NCBI GenBank assembly: GCA_001580565.1
Contig: LRBF01000284.1
Coordinates: 20,606 to 84,605 of the forward strand
DNA length: 64,000 nucleotides
Direction of reading: 5' to 3'
Source: Caballeronia megalochromosomata
Lineage (GTDB): Bacteria > Pseudomonadota > Gammaproteobacteria > Burkholderiales > Burkholderiaceae
The notes beneath the pieces are model-generated. The model made no database searches and had not been told where the DNA came from. It worked only from the letters and a program-made list of their open reading frames with translations. The translations under genes were made by a program, and so were the position numbers. This document shows, piece after piece, positions 1 through 8,762 of this stretch; the stretch's first letter is position 1; each line of letters opens with the position of its first letter.

Positions 1-38
1 TGCCCATCGAGTCCGGTGTATATCTCGATGCATTCCAT
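1..38 (-). CDS. Start of a leftward gene, cut by the window edge
   Basis: Only the first twelve codons are visible, reading MECIEIYTGLDG. The start is supported by an AGGAG Shine-Dalgarno sequence five bases before the ATG. The product cannot be identified from this fragment. It runs in the same direction as the esterase gene to its right but is separated from it by about 130 bases, so it may be a separate unit. Confidence 0.5.
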   Translation of the reverse strand, partial: MECIEIYTGLDG

Positions 39-169
39 CGTCGCTCCTGTTGTCACCCGATGAACAACACGAAGTGGTTTCGGAAATGCGCAGACGAATT
101 CGCGTTCTCATCCACCACTTACGCTATGGAATCGAAGTCTAGGCGGCGAGACGGGAAGTGCAAAGCGGC

Positions 170-1315
170 TTAGCGGCCACCGTCATTCACGAACTGACCG
201 AAGAATCGCGCGATCTCCCGGGTCGCGTGCGGACCGCGCATGTCGGTATGGGTACCATCGGGATGACCACCCGACCATGCATGACCCAGCCCGTGCACGA
301 GCCACTGCTCGCCGACCAGCGCACCGTCACAATCGTGAAAAACTTGTCGCGTATAGGCGTGACCGTTTGCTTCGTGGCCGACGTGCGTCGACAATACCGG
401 CACCGCGTCTTCAGGCATGCCATGCAGTAGCTGGCTCATCGAAACGATCTGCTCGCTGTTACGCGGATGCACCGTGTCGTCGGCATCGCCGTGAAAGACG
501 ATCAGCGGCACCGCGCGCGGCCTGGGCTGGTCCGATGACGTTTGGGGCAGGCGCACTTTGCCTCTGCCGTCATTCATCGCGCAGAGTGCCGTCAACTGCT
601 CGTCGGCGACGCCGAACGCCAGGCCTGAATGAATCGCGGCGGCTGCGTAAAGCTCCGGATGCGTGACAGCGAGATTCACTGCCAGCGCCCCACCGGCCGA
701 CATACCGGCGACATACACACGAGTGCGATCGACGTTGTACGTAGCGACGACCTCGCGCGTGAGGGCCGCGATGGCCGCCGCTTCGCCCGAGTCGCGCGTC
801 TGATTCGCAGGCATGAACCAGTTCCAGCACCTCAGCGGATTCGAACTCTCCGACTGCTCCGGATAGACGACGATAAAGCCCTTCTCTTCAGCGACGATGT
901 TCATTTCGGTCCCTGACGCAAAGTCGTCCGAGTCCTGTTGTGCGCCGTGGAGCATGACGATCATCGGTAATGGCTGACCGTCGTGCGCGCCCGGAACATA
1001 CATCTTGAAGTGATAGGTCTCGTTGCCATATTCGAAGCGTTCGCTCGACCATCGCTGGCCGCTCGCGTCGTCGGGCACGAGTGGCCGGGCACGGGACGCG
1101 GTCTCGCTCACTGGCGCAATCGAGGCGTCGCTGTGCTGCGGATCATCGGCTAAATGCGCTTCCTGGGCGTCGAGTTGCGACTGCAACGGAGCCGCAGGGT
1201 CCGCGACCGATGTCTCGGCCGGGTCGAAGAAATGCGCCGTGAGACCCACGATCTCGCGAGGAAAGAACGACCAGAACGAGTCGTGCGCCCATGCAAGCGG
1301 GAGGAAGGGATTCAT
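170..1315 (-). CDS. PHB depolymerase-family (LpqC-type) esterase
   Basis: This 381-residue alpha/beta hydrolase resembles the esterase/PHB depolymerase family. Visible landmarks are an oxyanion-region HGAQQDSDDF near residue 122, a lipase box AGMSAGG with the nucleophile near Ser205, a GDADD segment near residue 276 that may carry the acid, and a late His in HGLGHAWSGG. A GGGAG sequence six bases before the ATG supports the start. The first 90 residues are low-complexity and show no clear signal peptide, so an intracellular enzyme is plausible. A phasin gene lies directly upstream on the same strand, separated by a terminator, which makes a role in polyhydroxyalkanoate or ester turnover reasonable. 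The substrate is not proven by sequence; feruloyl esterases share this fold. Confidence 0.8.
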   Translation of the reverse strand: MNPFLPLAWAHDSFWSFFPREIVGLTAHFFDPAETSVADPAAPLQSQLDAQEAHLADDPQHSDASIAPVSETASRARPLVPDDASGQRWSSERFEYGNETYHFKMYVPGAHDGQPLPMIVMLHGAQQDSDDFASGTEMNIVAEEKGFIVVYPEQSESSNPLRCWNWFMPANQTRDSGEAAAIAALTREVVATYNVDRTRVYVAGMSAGGALAVNLAVTHPELYAAAAIHSGLAFGVADEQLTALCAMNDGRGKVRLPQTSSDQPRPRAVPLIVFHGDADDTVHPRNSEQIVSMSQLLHGMPEDAVPVLSTHVGHEANGHAYTRQVFHDCDGALVGEQWLVHGLGHAWSGGHPDGTHTDMRGPHATREIARFFGQFVNDGGR

Positions 1316-1343
1316 CGATTCTCCCGGTAGGGTCGAGCGGAAT

Positions 1344-1367
1344 AAAAAACCCGCTTGATGCGGGTTT
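1344..1367 (-). terminator. Rho-independent terminator of the phasin gene
   Basis: On the minus strand an eight-base-pair perfect stem (AAACCCGC / GCGGGTTT) with a five-base loop is followed by a run of T. It lies just after the phasin stop and before the esterase start, so the two leftward genes are probably transcribed separately. Confidence 0.8.
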
Positions 1368-1406
1368 CGAAAGTCAACAGTGGCACGTTGAGCCTGATGT
1401 TATTGT

Positions 1407-1901
1407 TTAGCGCTTGTCGGCTTTGGCGGCGCGTACGGCCTTTTCGGTTCCTTCGCTCGCCTCTTCGATCACCTCGGCACCTGCGTCCGCGATGTCCGTC
1501 GCCGTCTCAGCAACATTCGATAGGAATGCGACAGGCTCTTTGGAAAGAGAATCGGACGACCGTTTCAGTCCAAAGCCGAGCTGCTCGAGCGGTCCACGCG
1601 TCTCATTGAGAATGTCCGTCTGGGTCGCACGAACGATCTGCAGAAAATGCCGGGTGTACGCAGCCGCTTTTTCCGGCGTCTCGGCAAACAGCGTCGACTG
1701 CCAGCTCAGGAAGTCGCCCGGTTTGGCATTCGGGCCGGCCTTGGCAACGGCGGCGCTTTCTTCGAAGACGGTCTTGACCGTCTGCACGTTCAGTTCGGCA
1801 AGCTGCTGAAGGCCGCTCGCATAGCGTTTGGCGACGTTCACGAGGACCTGCACACCGGTCGAAGGAAACAAAAATGTCTGTTGCGTGAAAGAAGGAAACA
1901 T
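1407..1901 (-). CDS. phaP: Phasin family protein
   Basis: Phasins coat the surface of polyhydroxyalkanoate granules. The 164-residue product has the family's usual size and helical, Ala/Gln-rich pattern. An N-terminal stretch with VNVAKRYASGLQQLAELNVQ is followed by long amphipathic helices and a charged Lys/Ala-rich tail. There is no signal peptide. AGGAG lies six bases before the ATG. The gene has its own sigma-70-type promoter and terminator and so looks monocistronic. Burkholderiales often carry several phasins; which one this is cannot be told. Confidence 0.9.
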   Translation of the reverse strand: MFPSFTQQTFLFPSTGVQVLVNVAKRYASGLQQLAELNVQTVKTVFEESAAVAKAGPNAKPGDFLSWQSTLFAETPEKAAAYTRHFLQIVRATQTDILNETRGPLEQLGFGLKRSSDSLSKEPVAFLSNVAETATDIADAGAEVIEEASEGTEKAVRAAKADKR

Positions 1902-1986
1902 TGAGCGCTCCTGAGATGAAAGATTCGACGAAATCTGTATTTATGACCGAATTCGGCTTTTTTGCTGCACTGCAATATACAGGTTC

Positions 1987-2014
1987 ATCATACGGCACTT
2001 TCGGCTGCCGTCAA
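1987..2014 (-). promoter_or_regulatory. Sigma-70-type promoter for the phasin gene
   Basis: Reading leftward, a -35 TTGACG and a -10 TATGAT (5 of 6 consensus) are separated by 16 bases. The predicted start would give a leader of about 78 bases before the phasin ATG. Confidence 0.6.
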
Positions 2015-2107
2015 GGAGCGTTTTCGATTTTCGTTGTACGTTGCGGATTGCGACCATTTGTATGAATCATGAGGCCGGGACGCCCTCAACTAGGATACCT
2101 AACTACC

Positions 2108-3838
2108 TCAACGCGCTACCAGCACGAACGGCGCGACGCCGCTATTGACCGAACCGCTCGTGAATGAATGCAGCCCGAGGTCGGTATTCCGGTATCTACC
2201 GTCCGCCCGCTGCTTCAACTCGTTGGCGGACCAGATTCCGCTTCGCTCGAAAAGAATGGACTTGGTGGCCGGTTCGTATTGCATATATCCCAGCAAATTT
2301 GACGAAGCCAGCAAAGCCGTCCTGATTCTGCTCGCCACGTCGTAGAGGATGATCGGACTCGGGCTCGTGTTGTTGTCGTCGGCGAAAAGGATTTGCTGGT
2401 TGCTGATGGCGGCGAGGAATTTCGGCTTCTTTTCCGGCAGATCGGTCAGCACGCGCGTGATGCCGCTCTCCAGATCCATTTCTGTCAGACTGCCTTCGGC
2501 AAGAGGCGCCGAAGCGCTGACAAAGTAGGCCTTTGTGGCATCAGGGGTCACGGCAAACTGATCACGGACCGTGCCCGACGCCGAACCCGCCGGATAGCCG
2601 CCGCGTATCAATCCGCTGGCCCTTTCGATGCGAAGCACTTCCAGCTTCGTCCCCGGCGCGTTCGAGAGCGCGTAGAGGTTCGTGTCGTCATTCCGGGGCG
2701 TGGCTAGCTTGATGAGGTCATAGTCTTCAGGCAGGACGATCTTCTGGAGCAGCGTCCCGGCGTCCGTGTCGATGACGCTGATGACGTTCTTGTTCGACAG
2801 ATAGACCTGTGGTCCATCCAGCGCGGGCTGGAGGCTATAGCCGGTGAGCGTCGTCAGCCACGGACCGATGGGCGTGACCCGCAGAACCTTATTGGTTGCG
2901 GTGTCGATGGTGGCGAGATCGATCGACGTCGGACTTCTTTCCAGCAGCACATGCAGCCGTTTTCCATCCGCGCTGGCGAACATCTGATCGACCTGCTTGT
3001 AGTCGCCCGTCAGTGAGAGATCGATCGAAGCCTTCGCCGCGCGCGAGACAAAGTCGTACGCGGTGACCTGGGCCGGAGCCTGCGCGCGCGTCAGCGCATA
3101 CAAGGTTTCGCTGAGCGGCGGGGGTCCGTAGTACTTCTGCGCCATCTCGACGTCGGTGGCGCTCAGCTTGCCGTCGCCGTTCCAGTTCGGATTGCAGTAG
3201 TTCATGATCGATGCGAGATCCCATACGCCGATCATCGTGTCGCCCGAGGTGCCTTGCGCAGGCTCGTTACACGTCGAGGGCGTATCGGGCCGGTTCTGCT
3301 CGTGAGCGAAGCCCAGCGCGTGACCAAATTCGTGCGCGGCAACCCGGCGAATGCAGTACTCCTCGCGCCCCTGGCAACTCGGGCTCCAGTTCCTGAAGGT
3401 GAAATCGAGCGACATGCCGCCCGCAGCGTTATTCAGCATCGCCCCCAGGCCGAGGGTGTGCGGACCACTCGCGGCATTGTCCTCGACCGAGATCCTTATG
3501 CCGTAATAGTTCGGATCGTTGGTGCAGCGCTGCCATCCCGCGAACTGGGCGCCCGAGTTCTGCGCCCATGTTTCCTCGACCGCGGAGCGTGTCCAGTTAC
3601 GTTGCGCGGAGTACCGCGCGAAATCGGCGCTGCTCATGTCCCAGCAAACGCCGATGGGAACGCGGCTCCATATGGCGGTCGACAACGCGTAACCCTTGGT
3701 TGCGGCTTCTTGCTGCGCCGCCGGTCCCGCCGCAGTCTTCGCGTTCGATCCCGACGAATCGACGCCGGCGTCTCCGCCGCACCCGGTAATCAATACTCCT
3801 GATGAAATCGCCAGAACCAGCCCTCGTATCCTTCTCAT
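2108..3838 (-). CDS. Metzincin-type zinc metalloprotease lipoprotein
   Basis: The 576-residue protein begins with a lipoprotein signal peptide ending in the lipobox LITGC (Cys20), so it is probably membrane-anchored. The catalytic domain carries HEFGHALGFAH at residues 169-179, the full HExxHxxGxxH zinc site, and a Met-turn-like SIMNYC about 40 residues later. This places it among metzincins of the M10/M12 type. From about residue 240 onward the sequence consists of repeated strands with many Thr/Asp pairs, resembling a beta-propeller or WD40-like region that could bind substrate or surface partners. GGAG lies seven bases before the ATG. It appears to be a single-gene unit. The protease class is well supported; the target is unknown. 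Confidence 0.8.
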   Translation of the reverse strand: MRRIRGLVLAISSGVLITGCGGDAGVDSSGSNAKTAAGPAAQQEAATKGYALSTAIWSRVPIGVCWDMSSADFARYSAQRNWTRSAVEETWAQNSGAQFAGWQRCTNDPNYYGIRISVEDNAASGPHTLGLGAMLNNAAGGMSLDFTFRNWSPSCQGREEYCIRRVAAHEFGHALGFAHEQNRPDTPSTCNEPAQGTSGDTMIGVWDLASIMNYCNPNWNGDGKLSATDVEMAQKYYGPPPLSETLYALTRAQAPAQVTAYDFVSRAAKASIDLSLTGDYKQVDQMFASADGKRLHVLLERSPTSIDLATIDTATNKVLRVTPIGPWLTTLTGYSLQPALDGPQVYLSNKNVISVIDTDAGTLLQKIVLPEDYDLIKLATPRNDDTNLYALSNAPGTKLEVLRIERASGLIRGGYPAGSASGTVRDQFAVTPDATKAYFVSASAPLAEGSLTEMDLESGITRVLTDLPEKKPKFLAAISNQQILFADDNNTSPSPIILYDVASRIRTALLASSNLLGYMQYEPATKSILFERSGIWSANELKQRADGRYRNTDLGLHSFTSGSVNSGVAPFVLVAR

Positions 3839-4070
3839 CTGCGTCTCCGTTTATCGAGACCATGCAGTGGCGCGCATGGCGGAAGGAAATATGTTCAGCG
3901 TGTATTCAGATTGGAGGCTTCATTACAAAGTATTTCCGGGAGCATCTGCCTGACAGCGTCAGTGCGTCAATCATTAATTATCCGAATTGTGGGATGAGAA
4001 AGCGCGACTGACGGCACGCGTGACCGACAAGCGTCTTGCCGCGCGCGGTCAGATTATTTCTGACTAATAG

Positions 4071-4099
4071 TTGACTAATCCATGCGGGTTTGGTACCAT
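4071..4099 (+). promoter_or_regulatory. cspA promoter with long leader
   Basis: A -35 TTGACT and a -10 TACCAT are separated by 17 bases. Transcription from here would give a 5' leader of about 120 bases before cspA, the arrangement typical of cold-shock mRNAs, whose leader folds in a temperature-dependent way. The 387-base gap between the divergent metalloprotease and cspA genes also has to hold the leftward protease promoter, which I could not place convincingly. Confidence 0.5.
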
Positions 4100-4225
4100 T
4101 TATGTTGAAGTTCAAGAAGTCGACTGCTGCTCATCAATCGTCCGTTTCTTGCCGGAATTCGTTGTCCACTCCCTCCTTGATGCTTCTCTCGTTCATTACA
4201 CACATCATTTTCTCAAGGTTTTTTC

Positions 4226-4429
4226 ATGGATAACGGTACCGTCAAGTGGTTCAATGACAGCAAGGGTTTTGGTTTCATTACGCCGGATAGCGGCGGCGAT
4301 GATCTGTTCGCGCATTTCTCGGAAATTCGCGCCGACGGCTTCAAGACCCTGGTCGAAGGTCAGAAAGTAAGCTTCGAAACGAAGCGCGGCCCGAAGGGCA
4401 TGCAAGCATCGAATATCAAGCCGCTGTAA
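4226..4429 (+). CDS. cspA: Cold-shock protein CspA family
   Basis: This 67-residue single cold-shock domain binds single-stranded RNA and DNA and acts as an RNA chaperone in the cytoplasm. Both nucleic-acid-binding motifs are present: RNP1 as KGFGFITP and RNP2 as LFAHF, after the standard opening GTVKWFND. Length is normal for the family. It is flanked by its own promoter and a downstream hairpin. Burkholderiales have several paralogues, so the exact member is uncertain. Confidence 0.95.
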   Translation: MDNGTVKWFNDSKGFGFITPDSGGDDLFAHFSEIRADGFKTLVEGQKVSFETKRGPKGMQASNIKPL

Positions 4430-4440
4430 TCGCGGCCTCG

Positions 4441-4478
4441 CGGGATCCGTTATGCGGATCCCGTCCCCCTCGGTTTTT
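4441..4478 (+). terminator. Hairpin terminator after cspA
   Basis: A perfect nine-base-pair stem, CGGGATCCG / CGGATCCCG, with a five-base loop follows the cspA stop. A pyrimidine-rich stretch ends in TTTTT about ten bases later. The T run is further from the stem than in a textbook terminator. Confidence 0.6.
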
Positions 4479-4594
4479 CCTTTCCCCACTCCCCTTTATT
4501 GCCGCGAGTCCCGACATCGGTCGGTGGCCAGTCGCGCGCTTCTTCATCTGTTGCGTTTGAACGTAAGTATCAGCGCCCAAAAATATAAAAGCTA

Positions 4595-4813
4595 ATGGCA
4601 TCCATTCAGAGTTATCACGGCTACGCCGTACAGGCATCCGCACACCGTTTGCCGGATCGAACGTTTTCGGCAAATGTGGCCGTCGACCGCACAAACAAAC
4701 ATTTTTCCGAATCGCAGTACACCTTTTATTCCATCGGTTATTTCTCGAAGGAAGTCGAAGCGATCGCTTACGCGCGCCGCTGGGCGAAGGACTGGATTGA
4801 CACGCGGGGATAG
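4595..4813 (+). CDS. Small conserved-type protein, function unknown
   Basis: The 72-residue product has no recognised domain. Its last 30 residues (SKEVEAIAYARRWAKDWID) resemble the end of another small protein in this window, DDAVAFAANWARQWLQ at 7.8-8.0 kb, which suggests a shared family of small Burkholderiales proteins with an N-terminal strand region and a C-terminal amphipathic helix. No strong ribosome binding site precedes the ATG. It may share stress-related expression with cspA, but the gap contains a terminator. Confidence 0.55.
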   Translation: MASIQSYHGYAVQASAHRLPDRTFSANVAVDRTNKHFSESQYTFYSIGYFSKEVEAIAYARRWAKDWIDTRG

Positions 4814-5003
4814 TCCTGCGGACTCGACGCATCCTCTCCGCTCATCGTTCCCATAAATGAAATGCCTTGACCGCTGTGGGCGAGGTGCGTATCGTCGATT
4901 CACGCTCAAGCGCCCTTTTGGTGTTCATCGATCGACTGCCTGACCTGCTTCTGGTTCACTCCCACTCCACGCTGCATCTCGCAGGAACACGGCCATTTCG
5001 ACT

Positions 5004-5774
5004 TTGCTCAACGAGCCCGACGCAGCACGCAAGCCTACGGTGGAAACCCTCTTGCTCACTGCTGTGCGAGTGCGCACGTTCGCCCAGACGCGCCATCTGA
5101 CCAACGCGAGCGGTTTTTTCTTCGCGCGCGCAGAGCGCCTGTTTCTCGTCACGAGCCGGCATGTGCTGGCGGACACCCCAAGCCAGCATTACCCGGATCG
5201 CGTCGAGATCGAGCTGCACGTGGATCGTGACAACCTGGGCGCGTCGGCGTGGGCCTCGTTGCCGCTCTACGCGCGAGGCATGAGCCTGTGGCGTCAGGCA
5301 GCGGATGCGGGCGGCGAGATCGACGTCGCCGTTCTCGAAGTGCCCCGCGACCAGTTGCCCCGCACGGCCGTGTTCGCCTCGTTCGATCCCGAGCACCTTC
5401 CCGCATCCGGCGACGCAATGCCGATCGGCGCTTCCGTGCTGATCGTCGGCTTTCCGCTGGGCTTTCACGACTCGCTGCATCATCTGCCGGTGGTGAGACA
5501 GGGCATCATCGCGTCCGCCTTCGGGCTGCGATTTCAGGGCAAAGGCTGCTTCATCACGGACGCGCGCACGCACCGCGGCACGAGCGGCGCGCCCGTCGTG
5601 ATAAGCCGCCTCTCGACCGACGACAACGGCACGCCCTGCGCATTGCCCTGGCGGTTGCTGGGCATTCACTCCTCGACCATCGACATGACCACGCGCGATC
5701 TGCACGTGGACGAATCGCTCGGTCTGAACAGCGCCTGGTACGCCGACGTGCTGATGAGCCTCACGGATCACTGA
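5004..5774 (+). CDS. Trypsin-like serine protease domain protein
   Basis: The 256-residue protein shows a chymotrypsin-fold catalytic triad: His in LVTSRHVLAD near residue 52, Asp in GEIDVAVLEV near residue 106, and Ser in RGTSGAPVV near residue 195. There is no signal peptide and no PDZ domain, so it is not a standard DegP/HtrA and probably works in the cytoplasm or is exported by another route. The assigned start is a TTG; no ATG is available nearby, and an upstream AGGA fits only loosely, so the N-terminus is uncertain. It converges on the sigma-factor gene, with only a short inverted repeat between the two stops. Confidence 0.7.
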   Translation: MLNEPDAARKPTVETLLLTAVRVRTFAQTRHLTNASGFFFARAERLFLVTSRHVLADTPSQHYPDRVEIELHVDRDNLGASAWASLPLYARGMSLWRQAADAGGEIDVAVLEVPRDQLPRTAVFASFDPEHLPASGDAMPIGASVLIVGFPLGFHDSLHHLPVVRQGIIASAFGLRFQGKGCFITDARTHRGTSGAPVVISRLSTDDNGTPCALPWRLLGIHSSTIDMTTRDLHVDESLGLNSAWYADVLMSLTDH

Positions 5775-5795
5775 CCACGCATACGATTCGTATGC

Positions 5796-7664
5796 CTAAT
5801 GATCCAGAAACGACCGCAGCTTGTCCGCGCGGCGCGGATGCATCAGTTTGCGAATGGCCTGGCTTTCGATCTGCCGGATGCGTTCGCGCGACACGCCCAG
5901 ATGCGTGCCCAGTTCGCCAAGCGTGAATTCGGTCAGCATATCGATGCCGAAGCGCATGCGCAGGACTCTTGCCTCGCGTGGCGAAAGCGCGCTCAACGCA
6001 TCGTCGATGGCGGCGCGCATGCTCGTGTGCACAGCGGCCTCGAGCGGCGATTCCGCGTTCGAATCCTCGATCAGATCGCCAAGCGTCGCATCGGCGTCAC
6101 CGTTCGCCGGTGTTTCGAGCGAGATCAGGTGCATCGCCATCTTCTGAATGCTGCTGATTCTTGCCTCGGGCAGTTCCATGCGCTCGGCCAGTGTCGCGGG
6201 CAGCGCCGGCCTGCCCGTCTGCTGCAGGATTTCGCTTGAAATGCGGTTGAGTTTGTTGATCGTCTCGACCATATGCACAGGCACGCGAATGGTGCGGGCC
6301 TGATCCGCAACCGCGCGCGTGACCGCCTGGCGAACCCACCACGTCGCATACGTCGAGAATTTCCAGCCGCGTCTGTATTCGAATTTGTCGACGGCCTTCA
6401 TCAAGCCGATATTGCCTTCCTGGACCAAGTCCAGAAAGTGCACGCCACGGTTCAAATACTTCTTGGCGATAGAAATCACGAGACGCAGATTGGCCTCGAT
6501 CATCTCGTTCTTTGCACGCCGCATGCGGGATTCAGCCGCAAGCAACTGCCGGCTGATCTGCTTCAATCGCTGAATCGGCATGGCCGCCTGCCGTTCGAGA
6601 TCGATCAGACGGTATTGCTCGGCTTGAATGGCGGGCAGGCTGCGTTCCAGCGATGCGCCGAAACCACGCGATTGCCCGGCGGTTTTCGTGGTCCAGTCGA
6701 GATCGGTCTCGTGTCCCGGAAACGATGCAATGAACTGCTCGCGCGGCATGCCGCACCGGTCGATGACAATGCCGGATATGCGCCGCTCGATCTGACGCAC
6801 GTGCGCGAGCCGTTGCTGGATATCGTTGCACGCGCGCTCGACCGTGCGGGCCGTGAAGCGCACGCGGGCAAGTTCGTTGCAGATGGTGTCTCGCGCGTTC
6901 GGCGCGTCGTGCAATTGATCGACACACTCGCCGACCCGCGCGAAGAGAGCGAGCCCGTCGTTCCTGAGTTGCGTCAGCCGCAACTGGTTCGCGTCGTCTT
7001 CGGCTTCGGGATCGGTGTCGCCATCGCCGCGCGCGGATGGGTCGGTCGGCGCCGTTGCTGGCATGCTCCCGTCATCGATACGGTCGATCAGTTCATCGAT
7101 GCCGAGCTTGCCCTCCGCGACCTGCCGGGCACTCGCGAGGATCATCGAGAGCGTGGGAGGACAGGCCGCGATGGCCTGAATCATCTCATTGAGACTCTCT
7201 TCGATTCGCCGTGCAATCTGAATCTCGGCCGTGCGCGTCAGCAAGCGCTTCGCGCCCATCTCGCGCATGTACATGCGCACGGGATCGGTCGTGCGGCCGA
7301 ATTCGACATCGGCGCTCGAAAGCGCGACTTCGGCGTCTTCCTCCGACTGATCGTCGAGGGCGACGCTCGGCAGTGCGTCATCGAGCAGCAGCGTCTCGGG
7401 GTTGGGCGCCTGTTCGTATACCGCCACGCCCATTTCATGGAACGTGCGCGAAATATCGTCGAGCATGGTCGGCTGCGCAAGATCGTCGGGCACGTGATCG
7501 CTGATCTGCGCATGCGTGACGAAGCCCTGATCCATGCCCACACGGATCAAGGCGCGTATTGCCGTCTGCTGTTCGTCTGTGCGTTTCTTTGCCGTGGCTA
7601 CGCGCACATCCTGCGCGTCCGGGTGAAGATCTTCAGTGACTTCTTTTCGATGTGAACCAGCCAT
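5796..7664 (-). CDS. rpoD: RpoD-type sigma-70 factor, probable paralogue
   Basis: This 622-residue protein has the full layout of a primary sigma factor: an N-terminal region 1.1, region 1.2 (DPVRMYMREMGAKRLLTR), a non-conserved insert, region 2 with NLRLVISIAKKYLNRG and KFSTYATWWVRQAV, region 3, and region 4 with VSRERIRQIESQAIRKL. It would direct RNA polymerase to -10/-35 promoters. The neighbours are not the rpsU-dnaG genes that usually flank the housekeeping rpoD, so this is more likely a second, stress- or condition-specific RpoD, known in several Burkholderiales. Substitutions are most visible outside regions 2 and 4. It is apparently monocistronic. Confidence 0.85.
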   Translation of the reverse strand: MAGSHRKEVTEDLHPDAQDVRVATAKKRTDEQQTAIRALIRVGMDQGFVTHAQISDHVPDDLAQPTMLDDISRTFHEMGVAVYEQAPNPETLLLDDALPSVALDDQSEEDAEVALSSADVEFGRTTDPVRMYMREMGAKRLLTRTAEIQIARRIEESLNEMIQAIAACPPTLSMILASARQVAEGKLGIDELIDRIDDGSMPATAPTDPSARGDGDTDPEAEDDANQLRLTQLRNDGLALFARVGECVDQLHDAPNARDTICNELARVRFTARTVERACNDIQQRLAHVRQIERRISGIVIDRCGMPREQFIASFPGHETDLDWTTKTAGQSRGFGASLERSLPAIQAEQYRLIDLERQAAMPIQRLKQISRQLLAAESRMRRAKNEMIEANLRLVISIAKKYLNRGVHFLDLVQEGNIGLMKAVDKFEYRRGWKFSTYATWWVRQAVTRAVADQARTIRVPVHMVETINKLNRISSEILQQTGRPALPATLAERMELPEARISSIQKMAMHLISLETPANGDADATLGDLIEDSNAESPLEAAVHTSMRAAIDDALSALSPREARVLRMRFGIDMLTEFTLGELGTHLGVSRERIRQIESQAIRKLMHPRRADKLRSFLDH

Positions 7665-7765
7665 TCTTTCTCCACGACCCGCTTCTTTGCCTGTGTGAGA
7701 CGCTAGCCAGAGGCACAGCGGCCTGCGCGGACGAAATCACTGCGTTTCAATCGACCGAGGTCGAT

Positions 7766-7981
7766 TCAACCAAAACGAACCTGAAGCCACTGCCGCGCCC
7801 AGTTCGCCGCAAACGCGACGGCATCGTCACGCCGGTCGAAGCCGGCAAGGTCGCCGCTCACGAAAACATCTGTTTCGCGGCCGTCCGCGTTATTGGTGCT
7901 GATACGCGCATGCGCCATATATTCGCCGTCGGCCCGGCGCGGTGTGGGATCGATGCGCATGTTGCAGGTGCTGGGTTGCAT
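7766..7981 (-). CDS. Small protein of unknown function
   Basis: The 71-residue product is not recognised. It ends in a probable amphipathic helix (DDAVAFAANWARQWLQ) related to the C-terminus of the small gene after cspA. An AGAGG sequence seven bases before the ATG supports the start. It follows the next small gene by about 20 bases on the same strand, so the two are probably co-transcribed. Confidence 0.6.
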   Translation of the reverse strand: MQPSTCNMRIDPTPRRADGEYMAHARISTNNADGRETDVFVSGDLAGFDRRDDAVAFAANWARQWLQVRFG

Positions 7982-8002
7982 GTCGTGACCTCTTTCGTGC
8001 TG

Positions 8003-8284
8003 CTAGTCGAGAAACGTCCTTGCCTGCGGACACGAATCGATCATGTTTTCGGCATAAGCAATGGATGCGCGACGCGCGTCGCCGGCGCTCTGGAACGGCG
8101 CATTCGGGCTGATCCTGAAGACGCGGCTGCGTGATATGCCCATCGCCGCCGAAGGTTCCTGAATGCGCACGGCGGCATCGAATCCATCGTCCTGATTGTG
8201 TCCGTGGCTGGCGCCGGGGGGGCGATGCGAAAAGACGAGCGGATATATTTCCAGGCCACGATAAAGGCGGTTTTCGACTGTCAT
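8003..8284 (-). CDS. Small protein of unknown function
   Basis: The 93-residue product starts MTVENRLYRGLEIYPL; a longer in-frame version reaching upstream looks non-coding in composition, so the internal ATG was chosen. It has an N-terminal strand-like part and a C-terminal helix with SAGDARRASIAYAENMID, the same general plan as the neighbouring small protein. No strong Shine-Dalgarno is visible. Probably the first gene of a two-gene unit. Confidence 0.5.
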   Translation of the reverse strand: MTVENRLYRGLEIYPLVFSHRPPGASHGHNQDDGFDAAVRIQEPSAAMGISRSRVFRISPNAPFQSAGDARRASIAYAENMIDSCPQARTFLD

Positions 8285-8762
8285 TTGATGATCTCGCGCC
8301 GCGCGCAGGCGGTAATGTAGTAAGGGGCGTAGAGCTGTATCGGCAATGCTGACACGACTGACCGCGTTGCACGGTCTCCGATCCGGGGCTGATCCCATTG
8401 AGGGCAGGCGCTTGAGCGCTATCGGATGCTGCGAATTGATCGCAACTCGCTTGATTCGTCCATCCTACGCGGTTTCAGGATTTTGTATAGCGAAATTTTC
8501 ACGACTATAAGCACATTAATGACGCCAGTTTGACGGCGGAAACCCGGCGCTTTGAAAGTCCTTTCCACCCGATCCGGCATGCTACGGAGTGGATGACGCC
8601 TATTTTCCCGACTCATCGCAGGTGGGGCCCACTCATCAGAAGATCGCGTGCAAGATCGGGAAATTCAGGTACACGCGTTGCGTCCTTTCTTTTCCTGGAC
8701 CCGTTTGCTGGGCGCTCCGGCCTCGCACCCCTCAACGTTTCGCGAATGAAATCGAGGCATGC
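8285..8762. other. 478-base intergenic region between divergent small genes
   Basis: No convincing gene was found here. A weak plus-strand promoter candidate is TTGTAT-N17-TATAAG at 8483-8511, which would leave a leader of about 245 bases before the zinc-ribbon-like gene. The short open frames have poor composition and lack ribosome binding sites. Confidence 0.4.

Noticed and set aside
5779..5795. Inverted repeat GCATACG-ATT-CGTATGC between the protease and sigma-factor stops considered as a terminator
   Set aside because: The stem is AT-containing and short, the loop is only three bases, and no T run follows on either strand.
8419..8616. Leftward 65-codon frame in the 8.3-8.7 kb gap
   Set aside because: No Shine-Dalgarno sequence and a basic, low-information translation; probably chance.
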